Positions 17,598 through 28,445 of a stretch of DNA of 64,000 nucleotides are shown piece after piece. This stretch comes from Pandoraea faecigallinarum. GTDB lineage: Bacteria > Pseudomonadota > Gammaproteobacteria > Burkholderiales > Burkholderiaceae. A program made the position numbers and the translations under genes. The DNA is taken from positions 2,170,001 to 2,234,000 of the forward strand of contig NZ_CP011807.3 in the NCBI RefSeq assembly GCF_001029105.3, read 5' to 3'. The notes below the pieces were generated by a model. That model was not told where the DNA came from. It saw nothing but the letters and a program-made list of their open reading frames with translations, and did not search any database. Position 1 is the stretch's first letter. Each line of letters starts with the position of its first letter.

Positions 17598-18509
17598 ATG
17601 CGTTCATCCGATATCGCTCGCTTGCTGACGCTCTCCGCCATCTGGGGCGCGAGTTTCCTTTTCATGCGCATCATCGTGCCCGCGCTCGGGCCTTTACCGA
17701 CGGCGTTCTTCCGTGTCACGCTGGGCGCCATCGGCCTGGCGGTGATTCTGCTGGCCATGCGCGTTCGCTGGGAGTTCAAGGGATTGCTGGGGGTGTCGAT
17801 GCTGCTCGGCGTCATTAACTCCGGCATCCCGTTCGTCATGTACTGCCTCGCCGCGCGCGTGCTGCCCGCGGGTTATTCCGCCATTCTCAATGCCACCACG
17901 CCATTGATGGGCGTTGTTATCGGCACGTTGTTCTTCCGTGAGCGGCTCACCGGCGCCAAGGGCTGGGGAGTATTGCTCGGGCTCGCCGGCGTCGCCGTAC
18001 TCACACGCACCGGGCCGGTCACGATGTCGGGACCGGTGCTCATGGGCGCGCTCGCCTGTCTGGTCGCCACGTCCTGTTACGGTCTGGCCGGGTATCTCAC
18101 CAAGCGCTGGATTACCGAGCGCGGCGGCCTCGACGCCAAACTGGTCGCGTTCGGCAGCCAGTTGGGCGCCGCTGTCGTGCTGCTGCCGTTTTTCGGTTAC
18201 GTGTCGGCCACGTCCGGGATCCCGGGACCTGCCACTGGCGGGGTATGGGCGGCGATGGCGGCGCTGGGCTTCCTGTGCAGCGCGCTGGCCTATATGTTGT
18301 TCTTCCGGCTCATTGCGGATCTGGGACCGCTGCGCTCGCTGACCGTGACCTTCCTGATCCCGCCGTTCGGCGTGCTGTGGGGCGCTCTGTTCCTGAACGA
18401 AGCGGTCACGATGGCTCACTTCGTCGGCGGGTGCTTCATCGCGCTGGCCGTGTGGCTCGTGTGCAGGCCCCCCAAAGTCGTTCCTTCCGCCAGCCGCGCA
18501 GCTTCATAA
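17598..18509 (+). CDS. EamA/DMT-superfamily permease
   Basis: A 303-residue inner-membrane permease with ten predicted helices arranged as two EamA repeats. The first starts ARLLTLSAIWGASFLFMRI, a usual opening for the family, and the second is near LMGALACLVATSCYGLAGYLTKRW. C-terminal VTFLIPPFGVLWGALFLNEAV is also typical. Substrate cannot be predicted; members export amino acids or metabolites. The frame is open from 17514, but MRSSDIARLL at 17598 fits the family. A strong terminator follows at 18568. Confidence 0.92.
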   Translation: MRSSDIARLLTLSAIWGASFLFMRIIVPALGPLPTAFFRVTLGAIGLAVILLAMRVRWEFKGLLGVSMLLGVINSGIPFVMYCLAARVLPAGYSAILNATTPLMGVVIGTLFFRERLTGAKGWGVLLGLAGVAVLTRTGPVTMSGPVLMGALACLVATSCYGLAGYLTKRWITERGGLDAKLVAFGSQLGAAVVLLPFFGYVSATSGIPGPATGGVWAAMAALGFLCSALAYMLFFRLIADLGPLRSLTVTFLIPPFGVLWGALFLNEAVTMAHFVGGCFIALAVWLVCRPPKVVPSASRAAS

Positions 18510-18567
18510 CGTCCGGTGGCGTCCCGCGCGCAAGGAAGGCACCCCACGCACCTGGCGTTTCCCGAAG

Positions 18568-18595
18568 GCCGATGACCTGCGTCATCGGCTTTTTT
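18568..18595 (+). terminator. Rho-independent terminator after the EamA permease gene
   Basis: GCCGATGAC (18568-18576) and GTCATCGGC (18581-18589) pair perfectly around a CTGC loop and are followed by six T (18590-18595). Confidence 0.92.
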
Positions 18596-18898
18596 CATGA
18601 TACGAAATGTCTTTGCGGTGCGTAAAAATTTGCGCTGCTTGGCACAACATGTAGATTTCAGGAAGGAAAACAACGTTTCATATCAAGAAATAATTTCGTT
18701 ATGTCATTGATTGTTAATGATAAAAAAGTTGTCCGTTTGCTCTGATTCCTTCTGTTGCGTTGCGTGAGAAATCCCTAAACTCTTATACAAGACCTGCCGA
18801 TTTGGAGACGCAAAAAGCGGCCAACCGCGACAGCGGTGATCCCGAGGCAGCAAAGAGTCACCCCCTTTTATTCGTATCGAGAACCAGGAGAGATCATC
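18596..18898 (+). promoter_or_regulatory. AT-rich regulatory region and leader of aceA
   Basis: This 303-base stretch is markedly AT-rich compared with the surroundings (18620-18740), as seen in promoter or nucleoid-protein binding regions. The near-palindrome TCTTATACAAGA (18781-18792) has a close counterpart, CCTTATATAAAT, upstream of aceB, and both are followed by GTTGGAG- or TTTGGAG-like sequence. It is either a shared operator or the -10 region of a common promoter type. The ribosome binding site is AGGAG (18886-18890). Confidence 0.55.
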
Positions 18899-20221
<1,323 letters not shown>

Positions 20222-20392
20222 CAGGGCTGAGGGAGGGCGCGATGCGCCCGCAGGCCGGCGATGCGCGTGGGGGCACGTCGTTGGCGGGCGGGAGGCATCG
20301 TGTCGGGACCGCGCGTCCGGCGTATCCGGCCGGGCAGCTCTGACGGCGTTCCCGTCGCGGTGAGGGCTGCAATGCACGCCTGAACGAGAAAA

Positions 20393-20427
20393 GGCTCGTG
20401 AGCTTATCCCGCTCACGGGCCTTTTTT
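20393..20427. terminator. Terminator between aceA and the convergent usp gene
   Basis: Arms GGCTCGTGAGC (20393-20403) and GCTCACGGGCC (20411-20421) pair with one G-T wobble around a 7-base loop, followed by six T on the plus strand and preceded by AAAA, so it could serve both convergent genes. It lies 170 bases after aceA; the stretch 20222-20392 shows no gene. Confidence 0.88.
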
Positions 20428-20501
20428 CATGGTGTCGACATAAAGAATGCGGTGCCGCTCGCCACCGGGCCGACGGTATCGTCGCGGGCGGCGCGCCGCG
20501 A

Positions 20502-20939
20502 TCACCGGTAGACGAGCACCGGAATCTTGGAATGCACGAGCACGCGTTGCGTCTCGCTGCCGAGTAGCAGACTCGTGAGACCGCGCCGGCCGTGGGACGC
20601 CATCAGAATGACGTCGCATCCATGGCGCTCGGCCGCGTCGATGATGCCCAGATAGGGGGCGGGGAAGGTGGAACTGTCGCGCTCGAAGGGCACGCCCGCG
20701 GCGGCCGCGGCCTTTGCCAGTTCGTCGAGATGCGCGCAAGCCTCTTCGGCGATCCGTTCGCTGAAGGTGGCAGGGGCTTCAAGCACGTATTCGCTGAACG
20801 GAGAGTACGGATACTCGGCAAGACAACAGTAGCCGGTGACTTTGGCGTTGAGGGCGCGCGCCAGTTCGAGTCCGCCCGTCACGGCTTTTTCGGAGAGTTC
20901 CGAGCCGTCCGTCGGAATGAGGATGTGGGTAAACAACAT
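20502..20939 (-). CDS. Universal stress protein (UspA family)
   Basis: A 145-residue single Usp domain. It starts MLFTHILIPTDGSELSEKA and ends with the ATP-binding pattern ASHGRRGLTSLLLGSETQRVL, i.e. G-2X-G-9X-G(S), so it belongs to the nucleotide-binding class. A GGGAGG (complement of 20944-20949) lies 5-10 bases before the ATG at 20939, which is why this start is chosen over 20978. Usp proteins act in the cytosol under growth arrest and stress. Its place between the glyoxylate shunt genes suggests, by inference only, expression in starvation or acetate growth. Confidence 0.92.
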   Translation of the reverse strand: MLFTHILIPTDGSELSEKAVTGGLELARALNAKVTGYCCLAEYPYSPFSEYVLEAPATFSERIAEEACAHLDELAKAAAAAGVPFERDSSTFPAPYLGIIDAAERHGCDVILMASHGRRGLTSLLLGSETQRVLVHSKIPVLVYR

Positions 20940-21210
20940 ATGACCTCCCGCAGTTGGCGTTGCTGAACACGCGTTCACAGGCTCGCGCAGGTATCACGGT
21001 CTTGCACCCAGTCCGCTTTGCCGTTGATGGCAGCCGTTGATGTCACTTGCACATCGCCTGCGGACCCTTCGCTTCGATTCTATGGCTTCGGCGCGCCGCA
21101 ACAACAGGGGCAAACCCGACATCCGTGTGTGCCGGTCGTCGATGAATCAGACGCCGGGCTCGCGTCAATCGTTCCTCGCATGTGCCTCATTTCGCGTGTC
21201 GTCAACGGCA
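20940..21210. other. 271-base spacer between lysR and usp
   Basis: Both flanking genes are on the minus strand, so this region should contain the usp promoter and the end of the lysR transcript. I see no terminator hairpin with a T-run and no clear promoter. The open frames here are not supported by codon pattern or homology. Confidence 0.3.
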
Positions 21211-22152
21211 TCAGGCCGACGCGTCGGCCTGCGCGCCGGGAGGCTGGTCGTCCTGCCAATACGCCGAGCTTCCGTAGTGGTGCTTGAGATGATCGATGAA
21301 CAGGCGCACCCGCAAAGGCAAATGACAGCGTTGTGCGAAAACGGCATGGATGCCGATGGGCGGCGCGGCGAACTCGTCCAGGACGGTGACCAGACGACCT
21401 GCGCGAATGTCGTCGCCGACTTCCCACCACGAGCGCCAGGCCAGTCCGTAGCCGCCCAGACACCAGTCGTGCAAAACCGCCCCGTCGGTGCATTCCATCG
21501 TGCCGCTCACACGGATGGTCACGACCTTGCCGTCCTGCGCGAACGTCCAGCCGCGCTGCTGGTTGGCGGTCGAGCCGAACGCCAGACAGTTGTGGCGGGT
21601 GAGGGCGTCCAGCGATTCGGGACGCCCGCACCTGGCAAGATAGCCGGGCGCCGCCACGCACACGCGCCGGTTATCGCCCAAACGCAGCGAGACCAGACTG
21701 GAATCGGGTAATTCGCCCAGTCGGATGGCGCAATCGAAGCCCTCGTTGACGAGGTCGACCAGCCGGTCGGAAAGATCGAGGGTGACGCTCACATCCGGGT
21801 GCGATTCGATGAATACCGGCAGTAGTGGGGCGACGTGCCGTCGCCCGAAGCCGGCCGGCGCCGACAGCCGCAAATGCCCGCTGGCTTTCACTCCACCGGC
21901 CGACACGGCGGCCTCGGCGTTGTGCATTTCGTTGAGGATGCGCTGGCAATCCTCCAAAAAGGCCGACCCTTCGAACGTGAGCGTCACGCGCCGGGTGGTG
22001 CGCACGAGCAGTTTGACGCCCAGCCGGTACTCCAGGGCGTCGATGCGTCGCCCGATCACCGCCGGGGCCACACCCTCGAGCGTCGCGGCGGCCGACAGAC
22101 TGCCCTTGGCGGCCACAGCGACGAAAGTTTCGATTTGTTTGAAGCGGTCCAT
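21211..22152 (-). CDS. LysR-type transcriptional regulator
   Basis: A 313-residue LTTR. The winged helix-turn-helix is at about residues 3-62 (FKQIETFVAVAAKGSLSAAA, then VIGRRIDALEYRLGVKLLVR), followed by a linker helix and a periplasmic-binding-protein-like effector domain (about 90-295). The N-terminus is that of the large CrgA/AaeR-like LTTR group. It is divergent from aceB with 228 bases between starts, the classic LTTR arrangement, so control of aceB or the glyoxylate locus is a reasonable inference. The inducer is unknown. Confidence 0.93.
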   Translation of the reverse strand: MDRFKQIETFVAVAAKGSLSAAATLEGVAPAVIGRRIDALEYRLGVKLLVRTTRRVTLTFEGSAFLEDCQRILNEMHNAEAAVSAGGVKASGHLRLSAPAGFGRRHVAPLLPVFIESHPDVSVTLDLSDRLVDLVNEGFDCAIRLGELPDSSLVSLRLGDNRRVCVAAPGYLARCGRPESLDALTRHNCLAFGSTANQQRGWTFAQDGKVVTIRVSGTMECTDGAVLHDWCLGGYGLAWRSWWEVGDDIRAGRLVTVLDEFAAPPIGIHAVFAQRCHLPLRVRLFIDHLKHHYGSSAYWQDDQPPGAQADASA

Positions 22153-22380
22153 GACGCGGATTATGTACTAAAAAGTCATAGATAAAGTGATTTCCATGCA
22201 TCTTTATGATGATTGGCTTCAATAATAAAATCGACGGTCAATGCTGCCGGACCTTGTCGTTCAAGGCATTGACGGGAGTGCGTGCCTGACCGCCCGACGA
22301 GGTGGCAGGCCCAGTGCAAAGCCCCTGACGTTTTCCTTGCGGCGCACTCCTTATATAAATCAAGCTGTTGGAGATCCCCG
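22153..22380. promoter_or_regulatory. Divergent lysR-aceB control region
   Basis: Contains perfect 8-base arms GTCAATGC (22237-22244) and GCATTGAC (22266-22273), with a nested CCTTG/CAAGG pair (22252-22256, 22262-22266), and the box TCCTTATATAAATC (22348-22361) close to the aceB start. GGAG (22370-22373) is the aceB ribosome binding site. If the box is a -10 element, the leader is only about 15-20 bases. The inverted repeat 110 bases upstream is a candidate LysR operator. Confidence 0.5.
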
Positions 22381-23976
22381 ATGCCTTTGACTCTGCCCCC
22401 CGGCATGCAACTGCATGTCGACGCCGCCGATATCCGTCCCGAATATGAAGCCATCCTGACGCCTGACGCGCTGGCCTTCATCGCCAAGCTGCACCGCGCC
22501 TTCGAATCGCAGCGCCAGACGTTGCTCGCCGCCCGTGAAGCACGCGTCGCACGACTGGACGCCGGGGAGGTGCCCGACTTCCTGCCCGAGACGCAGGCGA
22601 TCCGCGACGGCGACTGGCGCATCGCACCGCTGCCGGCGGCGCTGCAATGCCGCCGCGTGGAAATCACCGGCCCGGTCGAGCGCAAGATGATTATCAATGC
22701 GCTGAATTCGGGTGCTGACAGCTACATGACCGATTTCGAGGACTCGAACACGCCGAATTGGCACAATCAGTTGCAAGGTCACATCAACGTGCACGACGCG
22801 GTGCGCGGCACCATCAGCCTCGAACAAAATGGTAAGCACTACAAACTGAACGACAAGGTCGCCACACTGATCGTGCGGCCGCGTGGCTGGCATCTGGACG
22901 AGAAGCACGTCAGCGTCGACGGCGTGCGCATGTCGGGCAGTCTGTTCGACTTCGGCCTGCATGTCTTTCACAACGCGAAGGCGTCTCTGGCTCGCGGTTT
23001 CGGTCCGTACTACTATCTGCCGAAGCTCGAGAGTCACCTCGAAGCGCGGCTGTGGAACGACGTGTTCGTGCTCGCACAGAACGAGCTCGGGATTGCGCAG
23101 GGCACGATCAAGGCGACGGTGCTCGTCGAGACGATCCTCGCTGCGTTCGAAATGGATGAAATCCTGTACGAACTGCGCGAGCACAGCGCCGGCCTGAACG
23201 CCGGGCGCTGGGACTACATCTTCTCTTGCATCAAGAAGTTCAAGGTGGATGCCGGCTTCTGTCTGGCCGACCGTAGCCGCATCAACATGACGGTGCCATT
23301 CATGCGTGCGTATGCGCTGCTGCTGCTCAAGACGTGTCATCGCCGCAACGCACCGGCCATCGGCGGCATGAGCGCGCTGATCCCGATCAAGCACGACGCG
23401 CAGGCCAACGAGAGGGCCATGGCCGGTATCCGTGGCGACAAGGCGCGCGATGCGACCGACGGTTACGACGGCGGCTGGGTGGCGCACCCGGGCCTCGTGC
23501 CCGTGGCCATGGAGGAGTTCGTGAAGGTGCTCGGCGAGCGCCCCAACCAGATCGACAAGCAGCGCGACGACGTAAACGTCAAGGGCCGCGACCTGCTGGA
23601 GTTCAAGCCCGAAGCGCCGATTACCGAGGCCGGGCTGCGTAACAACATCAACGTGGGCATCCACTATCTGGGGGCATGGCTGGCGGGCAACGGCTGTGTG
23701 CCGATCCACAATCTGATGGAAGATGCGGCCACCGCGGAAATTTCGCGCTCGCAGGTGTGGCAATGGATCCGTTCACCGAAGGGCAAGCTCGACGACGGCC
23801 GCAAGGTCACGGCCGAACTGGTGCGTGAATTGATCCCGCAGGAACTCGCCAACGTCAAGGAACTCGTGGGGCAGGTGGCGCCGACGTACGATCGCGCGGC
23901 CGTGATCTTCGAACAAATGAGCACGAGCGAGGATTTCGTCGAATTCCTCACGCTGCCGCTCTACGAAGAAGTGTGA
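22381..23976 (+). CDS. aceB: Malate synthase A
   Basis: A 531-residue malate synthase A, condensing glyoxylate with acetyl-CoA to malate. Start MPLTLPPGMQL follows a GGAG element; the open frame before it (from 22282) is upstream sequence. Family segments seen are YMTDFEDSNTPNWHNQLQGH (about 117-136), VATLIVRPRGWHLDEKHV with the catalytic arginine (about 160-177), TIKATVLVETILAAFEMDEI (about 242-261) and the C-terminal WQWIRSPKGKLDDGR with conserved acidic residues nearby. Length matches the A isoform (about 530), not the 720-residue G isoform. It is divergent from a LysR gene and shares an upstream box with aceA. Confidence 0.98.
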   Translation: MPLTLPPGMQLHVDAADIRPEYEAILTPDALAFIAKLHRAFESQRQTLLAAREARVARLDAGEVPDFLPETQAIRDGDWRIAPLPAALQCRRVEITGPVERKMIINALNSGADSYMTDFEDSNTPNWHNQLQGHINVHDAVRGTISLEQNGKHYKLNDKVATLIVRPRGWHLDEKHVSVDGVRMSGSLFDFGLHVFHNAKASLARGFGPYYYLPKLESHLEARLWNDVFVLAQNELGIAQGTIKATVLVETILAAFEMDEILYELREHSAGLNAGRWDYIFSCIKKFKVDAGFCLADRSRINMTVPFMRAYALLLLKTCHRRNAPAIGGMSALIPIKHDAQANERAMAGIRGDKARDATDGYDGGWVAHPGLVPVAMEEFVKVLGERPNQIDKQRDDVNVKGRDLLEFKPEAPITEAGLRNNINVGIHYLGAWLAGNGCVPIHNLMEDAATAEISRSQVWQWIRSPKGKLDDGRKVTAELVRELIPQELANVKELVGQVAPTYDRAAVIFEQMSTSEDFVEFLTLPLYEEV

Positions 23977-24045
23977 TGCATCCGGGATATCCAGGGCGTT
24001 AGCCCGGGAGCGTTGGCCGTCGTACGGCGCGACGACAGGTCCGAA

Positions 24046-24081
24046 GCAAAATGGGACGATGGCGACATCGTCCCATTTTGC
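24046..24081. terminator. Perfect 16-base inverted repeat after aceB
   Basis: GCAAAATGGGACGATG (24046-24061) and CATCGTCCCATTTTGC (24066-24081) pair without mismatch around a GCGA loop. The arm ends in TTTT, so it can work as a terminator. It stands 70 bases after the aceB stop and before the plus-strand pip gene. Confidence 0.8.
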
Positions 24082-24124
24082 GTTCGGCGTGCTTGGTCTT
24101 GTTTGAGGCACCGCGCTACACTGA

Positions 24125-25255
<1,131 letters not shown>

Positions 25256-25315
25256 GATCTCCGCACACCCGCATCGGGCGTTGCGTGCCGCACATCCCGG
25301 TAGTTCCCGAAAACG

Positions 25316-25356
25316 AAAACCCCGGCATTGACGATGACCGTCGATGCCGGGGTTTT
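25316..25356. terminator. Bidirectional terminator between pip and rhlE
   Basis: AAAACCCCGGCAT (25316-25328) and ATGCCGGGGTTTT (25344-25356) form a 13-base perfect stem, extended inward by imperfect pairing, with T-tracts on both strands. It lies between two convergent genes. Confidence 0.93.
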
Positions 25357-25409
25357 TTGTCGGTGCGCGCGAGACCCGTGTGACCGGGATCTCGCCGACA
25401 TGCACGGGC

Positions 25410-27221
25410 TCAGTCGCCGCGACGTTTGTTGAAGCCGCCGTTGCCACCGTTACCGCGATTGCCGTAGCCGCCGCGATCCTGACGTTGGCCGTCGAAGCTG
25501 CGGGTGCCGCGATCCTGGCGATAGCCGCCTTCGAACGAACGGCCGCCGCGGTCCTGACGGTTGTCGTCGAACGGACGCGGGGAACGACGCTCGAAGCGGT
25601 CCGTGGACGCGCCCGTCGAGAAGCCATTACCACCGTCGTTTTGCTGGTAGCCGCCCTGATAGCCGCTGCTCTCGCGACGCTCGAACGAACCGGCCGGCTT
25701 ATTGCCGCCGAAGCGCTGGCCGCCCTGATAGCCGCCATTGCCGCCGCCGTAACCACCGTTGCCCTGACGCGGGCCGCTGTTGCTCCAGCGGCCGCCGTTG
25801 CCCGCGTTGCCGCGATTGCCGTAGCCGCCACGACCCTGACCCGGGCGCTTGCCGCCTGCGCCAGCCTTCGGCGGCGAGCGGCGCGGTTCGAAACCGGCCA
25901 CGACGTTTACCGGCAGCGGCTGACGTGTATAGCGCTCGATGCGGCGCACGGCGCCGACTTCGGCGTGTGCGGCGAGGCTCACGGCCACGCCACGACGACC
26001 GGCGCGACCCGTGCGGCCGATACGGTGGACGTAGTCTTCCGCGAACTTCGGCAAATCGTAGTTGAACACATGCGTGATACCCGGCACGTCGATGCCGCGT
26101 GCGGCGACGTCGGTGGCCACAAGCACGCGCACACGGCGCTCGCGCAGGGCGCGCAGCGTACGGTTACGCACGCCTTGCGGCATGTCGCCGTGCAGGGCGG
26201 CGCTGTCGAAACCGGCTTGTTCGAGCTGATCGGCCAGCAGATCGGCGTCGCGCTTGGTCGACGTGAATACGATGGCCTGGTCGAGCGAGTCGTTGCCGAG
26301 CAGGTGGGTGAGCAGACGGTCCTTGTGGGCACGGTCATCCACATAGTGCAGCGTTTGCTCGATGTTTTCGTTGGTGCGCTGATCGCTGCTGCGCGTGATC
26401 TCGATGGTTTCCGGATCGCGCAGCAGACGGCGCGTGATTTCGCCCATGCGGCCGTCGATCGTTGCCGAGAACAGCAGCGTTTGACGCGTTTGCGGCGTGG
26501 CGTCGACGATGGTCTGAATGTCGTCGATGAAGCCCATGTCGAGCATGCGGTCGGCTTCGTCGAGCACGAGCATCATCAGTTGCGACAGATCGATCTTGCC
26601 GCTGGAGATGTGATCGAGCAGACGTCCTGGCGTTGCCACAATGATTTCGGGTTGCTTGGCCAGCATTTCGAGCTGACGCGGATAGGGCATGCCGCCCAGA
26701 ATGCTCACCGTGCGCAGCCGGCGCAACTGCTTGCCATAGGTATCGGCAGCGCTCGATACCTGTTGCGCCAGTTCGCGTGTCGGCGTGAGCACGAGCAGCA
26801 ACGGCTGCGCGGCAACGCGACGCACGCGTTGACCCTTGCGCGGCTTTTCACCCGGGGCGGCCGGTTGATTGCGCGGGTGAGCGGCCGGGGCGCGGCTGTT
26901 CAGTTCGCCGCTGGCCTGCATTTCGGCAAAGCGGTGGATGGCCGGCAGCATGAAGGCGGCCGTTTTGCCCGAACCCGTCGGGCTCGACACGAGCAGATCG
27001 CGCCCGGCGAGCGCGGCAGGAATCGCGCGCTGTTGAACGGGCGTCGGATGCGTGTAACCGGCAGCGGTCAGCGCCGAGAGGATGGCTTCGTTCAGGCCAA
27101 GTTCGGCGAACGTGGGCTTGCCGTCGTCGTCGCTTGCGACGTCAACAACGGCCTTTTCGTTTTCTTCGGACGACGGGAAATACGTCTGCGCGATGGCAGA
27201 CAGCTTGGAATGCTGTTCCAT
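25410..27221 (-). CDS. rhlE: RhlE-type DEAD-box RNA helicase
   Basis: A 603-residue ATP-dependent RNA helicase. The Q motif region is FAELGLNEAILSALTAAGY..PTPVQQRAIP (about 37-68), motif I SPTGSGKT (about 78-85), PTRELAQQV after an unusual basic insertion of about 30 residues (about 105-135, with RAPAAHPRNQPAAPGEKPRK), ATPGRLLDH, VLDEADRMLDMGF (about 220), SATI (about 250) and HRIGRTGR (about 403). From about residue 447 to the end the protein is a disordered Gly/Arg/Asn/Gln-rich tail with GGYGNRGN and YRQDRGGRSF repeats, which in RhlE-type proteins binds RNA. Start at 27221 has AGAGGA upstream; the frame is open to 27290. It likely acts in ribosome assembly or RNA decay. Confidence 0.93.
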   Translation of the reverse strand: MEQHSKLSAIAQTYFPSSEENEKAVVDVASDDDGKPTFAELGLNEAILSALTAAGYTHPTPVQQRAIPAALAGRDLLVSSPTGSGKTAAFMLPAIHRFAEMQASGELNSRAPAAHPRNQPAAPGEKPRKGQRVRRVAAQPLLLVLTPTRELAQQVSSAADTYGKQLRRLRTVSILGGMPYPRQLEMLAKQPEIIVATPGRLLDHISSGKIDLSQLMMLVLDEADRMLDMGFIDDIQTIVDATPQTRQTLLFSATIDGRMGEITRRLLRDPETIEITRSSDQRTNENIEQTLHYVDDRAHKDRLLTHLLGNDSLDQAIVFTSTKRDADLLADQLEQAGFDSAALHGDMPQGVRNRTLRALRERRVRVLVATDVAARGIDVPGITHVFNYDLPKFAEDYVHRIGRTGRAGRRGVAVSLAAHAEVGAVRRIERYTRQPLPVNVVAGFEPRRSPPKAGAGGKRPGQGRGGYGNRGNAGNGGRWSNSGPRQGNGGYGGGNGGYQGGQRFGGNKPAGSFERRESSGYQGGYQQNDGGNGFSTGASTDRFERRSPRPFDDNRQDRGGRSFEGGYRQDRGTRSFDGQRQDRGGYGNRGNGGNGGFNKRRGD

Positions 27222-27674
27222 GAATCCTCTTGCGGATTGTAAGGTTATGTCGGGGCGTTGGCGCCAATCGGCAAACCCAATTCGTCGCAAGCAGGAAGCA
27301 AATCGCGGATGGGGCAGAAAGCGGATCGAAATCCGTATCGTAAGCCAGGGGACGGTGGCGGGTCGTTCCTAGGAACGCCAGTACCGGCAAGCACTACAGC
27401 GGCTTATCACAGGATTGGGGCAAAACGCGGTTTTTCGTCGCCCCACGGAAAACCACATGGGGCTCCGTGAAGCGAAGCGCGCATTATATACCTGTTTTTC
27501 GGAAAATGCACGTTCGGATTTGCACGGGGCGGCGAGGCGTTGCCGGTCGAGGCTGCGCCATGTCCCGGCCGGGCCCGAGCGGGTATCCGCGATGGGGGGC
27601 GATGGGCGATGGCGAGGCCCGGCGCACTGCGATCGCGCTAGGTCGCTCGCCGTGCGCCCGATTACAATAGCGCC
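27222..27674. promoter_or_regulatory. Divergent rhlE-tsaB region: candidate promoters and rhlE leader
   Basis: No gene is supported in these 453 bases. On the minus strand TATAAT (complement of 27483-27488) is a good -10 for rhlE, with no strong -35, implying a leader of about 255 bases. In that leader are a 14-base perfect palindrome (27364-27377) and two interleaved inverted repeats: GCCCCA/TGGGGC (27440-27445, 27458-27463) and CACGGA/TCCGTG (27444-27449, 27464-27469), which cannot form together. On the plus strand TACAAT (27663-27668) lies only 6 bases before the tsaB ATG. Confidence 0.5.
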
Positions 27675-28445
27675 ATGTCTTCGATTACGCTTCTCGCCCT
27701 CGATACGTCGACCGAATTCTGTTCGGTCGCCGTATATCGCCACGATGTGGCCAATAGTGCGCCTGCGCTCGTCGTCGAGCGCCATCTCGATACCGGTCCG
27801 GTCTCCAGCACGCACATCCTTCCCGCGGCGCGCGACATCCTGCGCGAAGCCGGCGTGACGCTGGCTCAGTGCGATGCCATCGCCTTTGGCGCGGGCCCCG
27901 GCTCGTTCACCGGCTTGCGTACGGCGTGCGGCGTTGCGCAAGGGCTTGCGTTCGGCGCCGGCTTGCCGGTGGTGCCCGTTGGCACGCTGCTCGCGTGTGC
28001 CGAAGCGGCCCGCGCCATGCGCGCCACGAGTATCGATGCACAGCGTGTGCTCGTCGCGCTCGACGCTCGCATGAACGAGGCGTATTGGGCCGATTACGCA
28101 TGGGACGATGCGTCCGGCGAATGGCGCGAGGTGCACGGCCCGTCGCTCGACGCCGCCGAACGGGTTCGCGCACCCGATGCCGCATTCGTCGTTGCGGGCA
28201 ATGCGGTGGCAGCCTTCGGTGAGCGTCTGCATGCGAGCCTTCAGGCGCAGGCCGTGCTGGTGGATGCCATGCCGCGTGCGCGGTATGTCGCGTCGCTCGC
28301 CGCCCGGGCCTTTGCACGCGGTGAGGCCATTGCCGCGGATCAGGCGATGCCCGTGTACATCCGCAACAAGGTGGCGCAAACGACCGCCGAGCGCGAGGCC
28401 ATCAAGCAGGCGGCAACGCGGGTCGACGGCAAGGGGGCGCTCTGA
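27675..28445 (+). CDS. tsaB: tRNA threonylcarbamoyladenosine biosynthesis protein TsaB
   Basis: A 256-residue ASKHA-fold protein. It starts LLALDTSTEFCSVAVYR, has IAFGAGPGSFTGLRTACGVAQGLAFG (positions about 74-99) and VLVALDARMNEAYWADY, all typical of TsaB, the scaffold partner of TsaD and TsaE in t6A37 modification of ANN-decoding tRNAs. The ATG at 27675 has no Shine-Dalgarno and lies 6 bases after a -10-like TACAAT, so the message may be leaderless. Its stop overlaps the rimI start (ATGA at 28444-28447 region), giving a coupled tsaB-rimI pair as in many proteobacteria. Confidence 0.96.
   Translation: MSSITLLALDTSTEFCSVAVYRHDVANSAPALVVERHLDTGPVSSTHILPAARDILREAGVTLAQCDAIAFGAGPGSFTGLRTACGVAQGLAFGAGLPVVPVGTLLACAEAARAMRATSIDAQRVLVALDARMNEAYWADYAWDDASGEWREVHGPSLDAAERVRAPDAAFVVAGNAVAAFGERLHASLQAQAVLVDAMPRARYVASLAARAFARGEAIAADQAMPVYIRNKVAQTTAEREAIKQAATRVDGKGAL

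Noticed and set aside
21018..21711. Plus-strand open frames across the usp-lysR spacer and lysR
   Set aside because: They lie mostly opposite lysR; no ribosome binding site, homology or family motif.
25410..25880. Repetitive DNA that looks like a non-coding minisatellite
   Set aside because: It is the Gly/Arg-rich tail of the RhlE helicase in frame with the helicase core.
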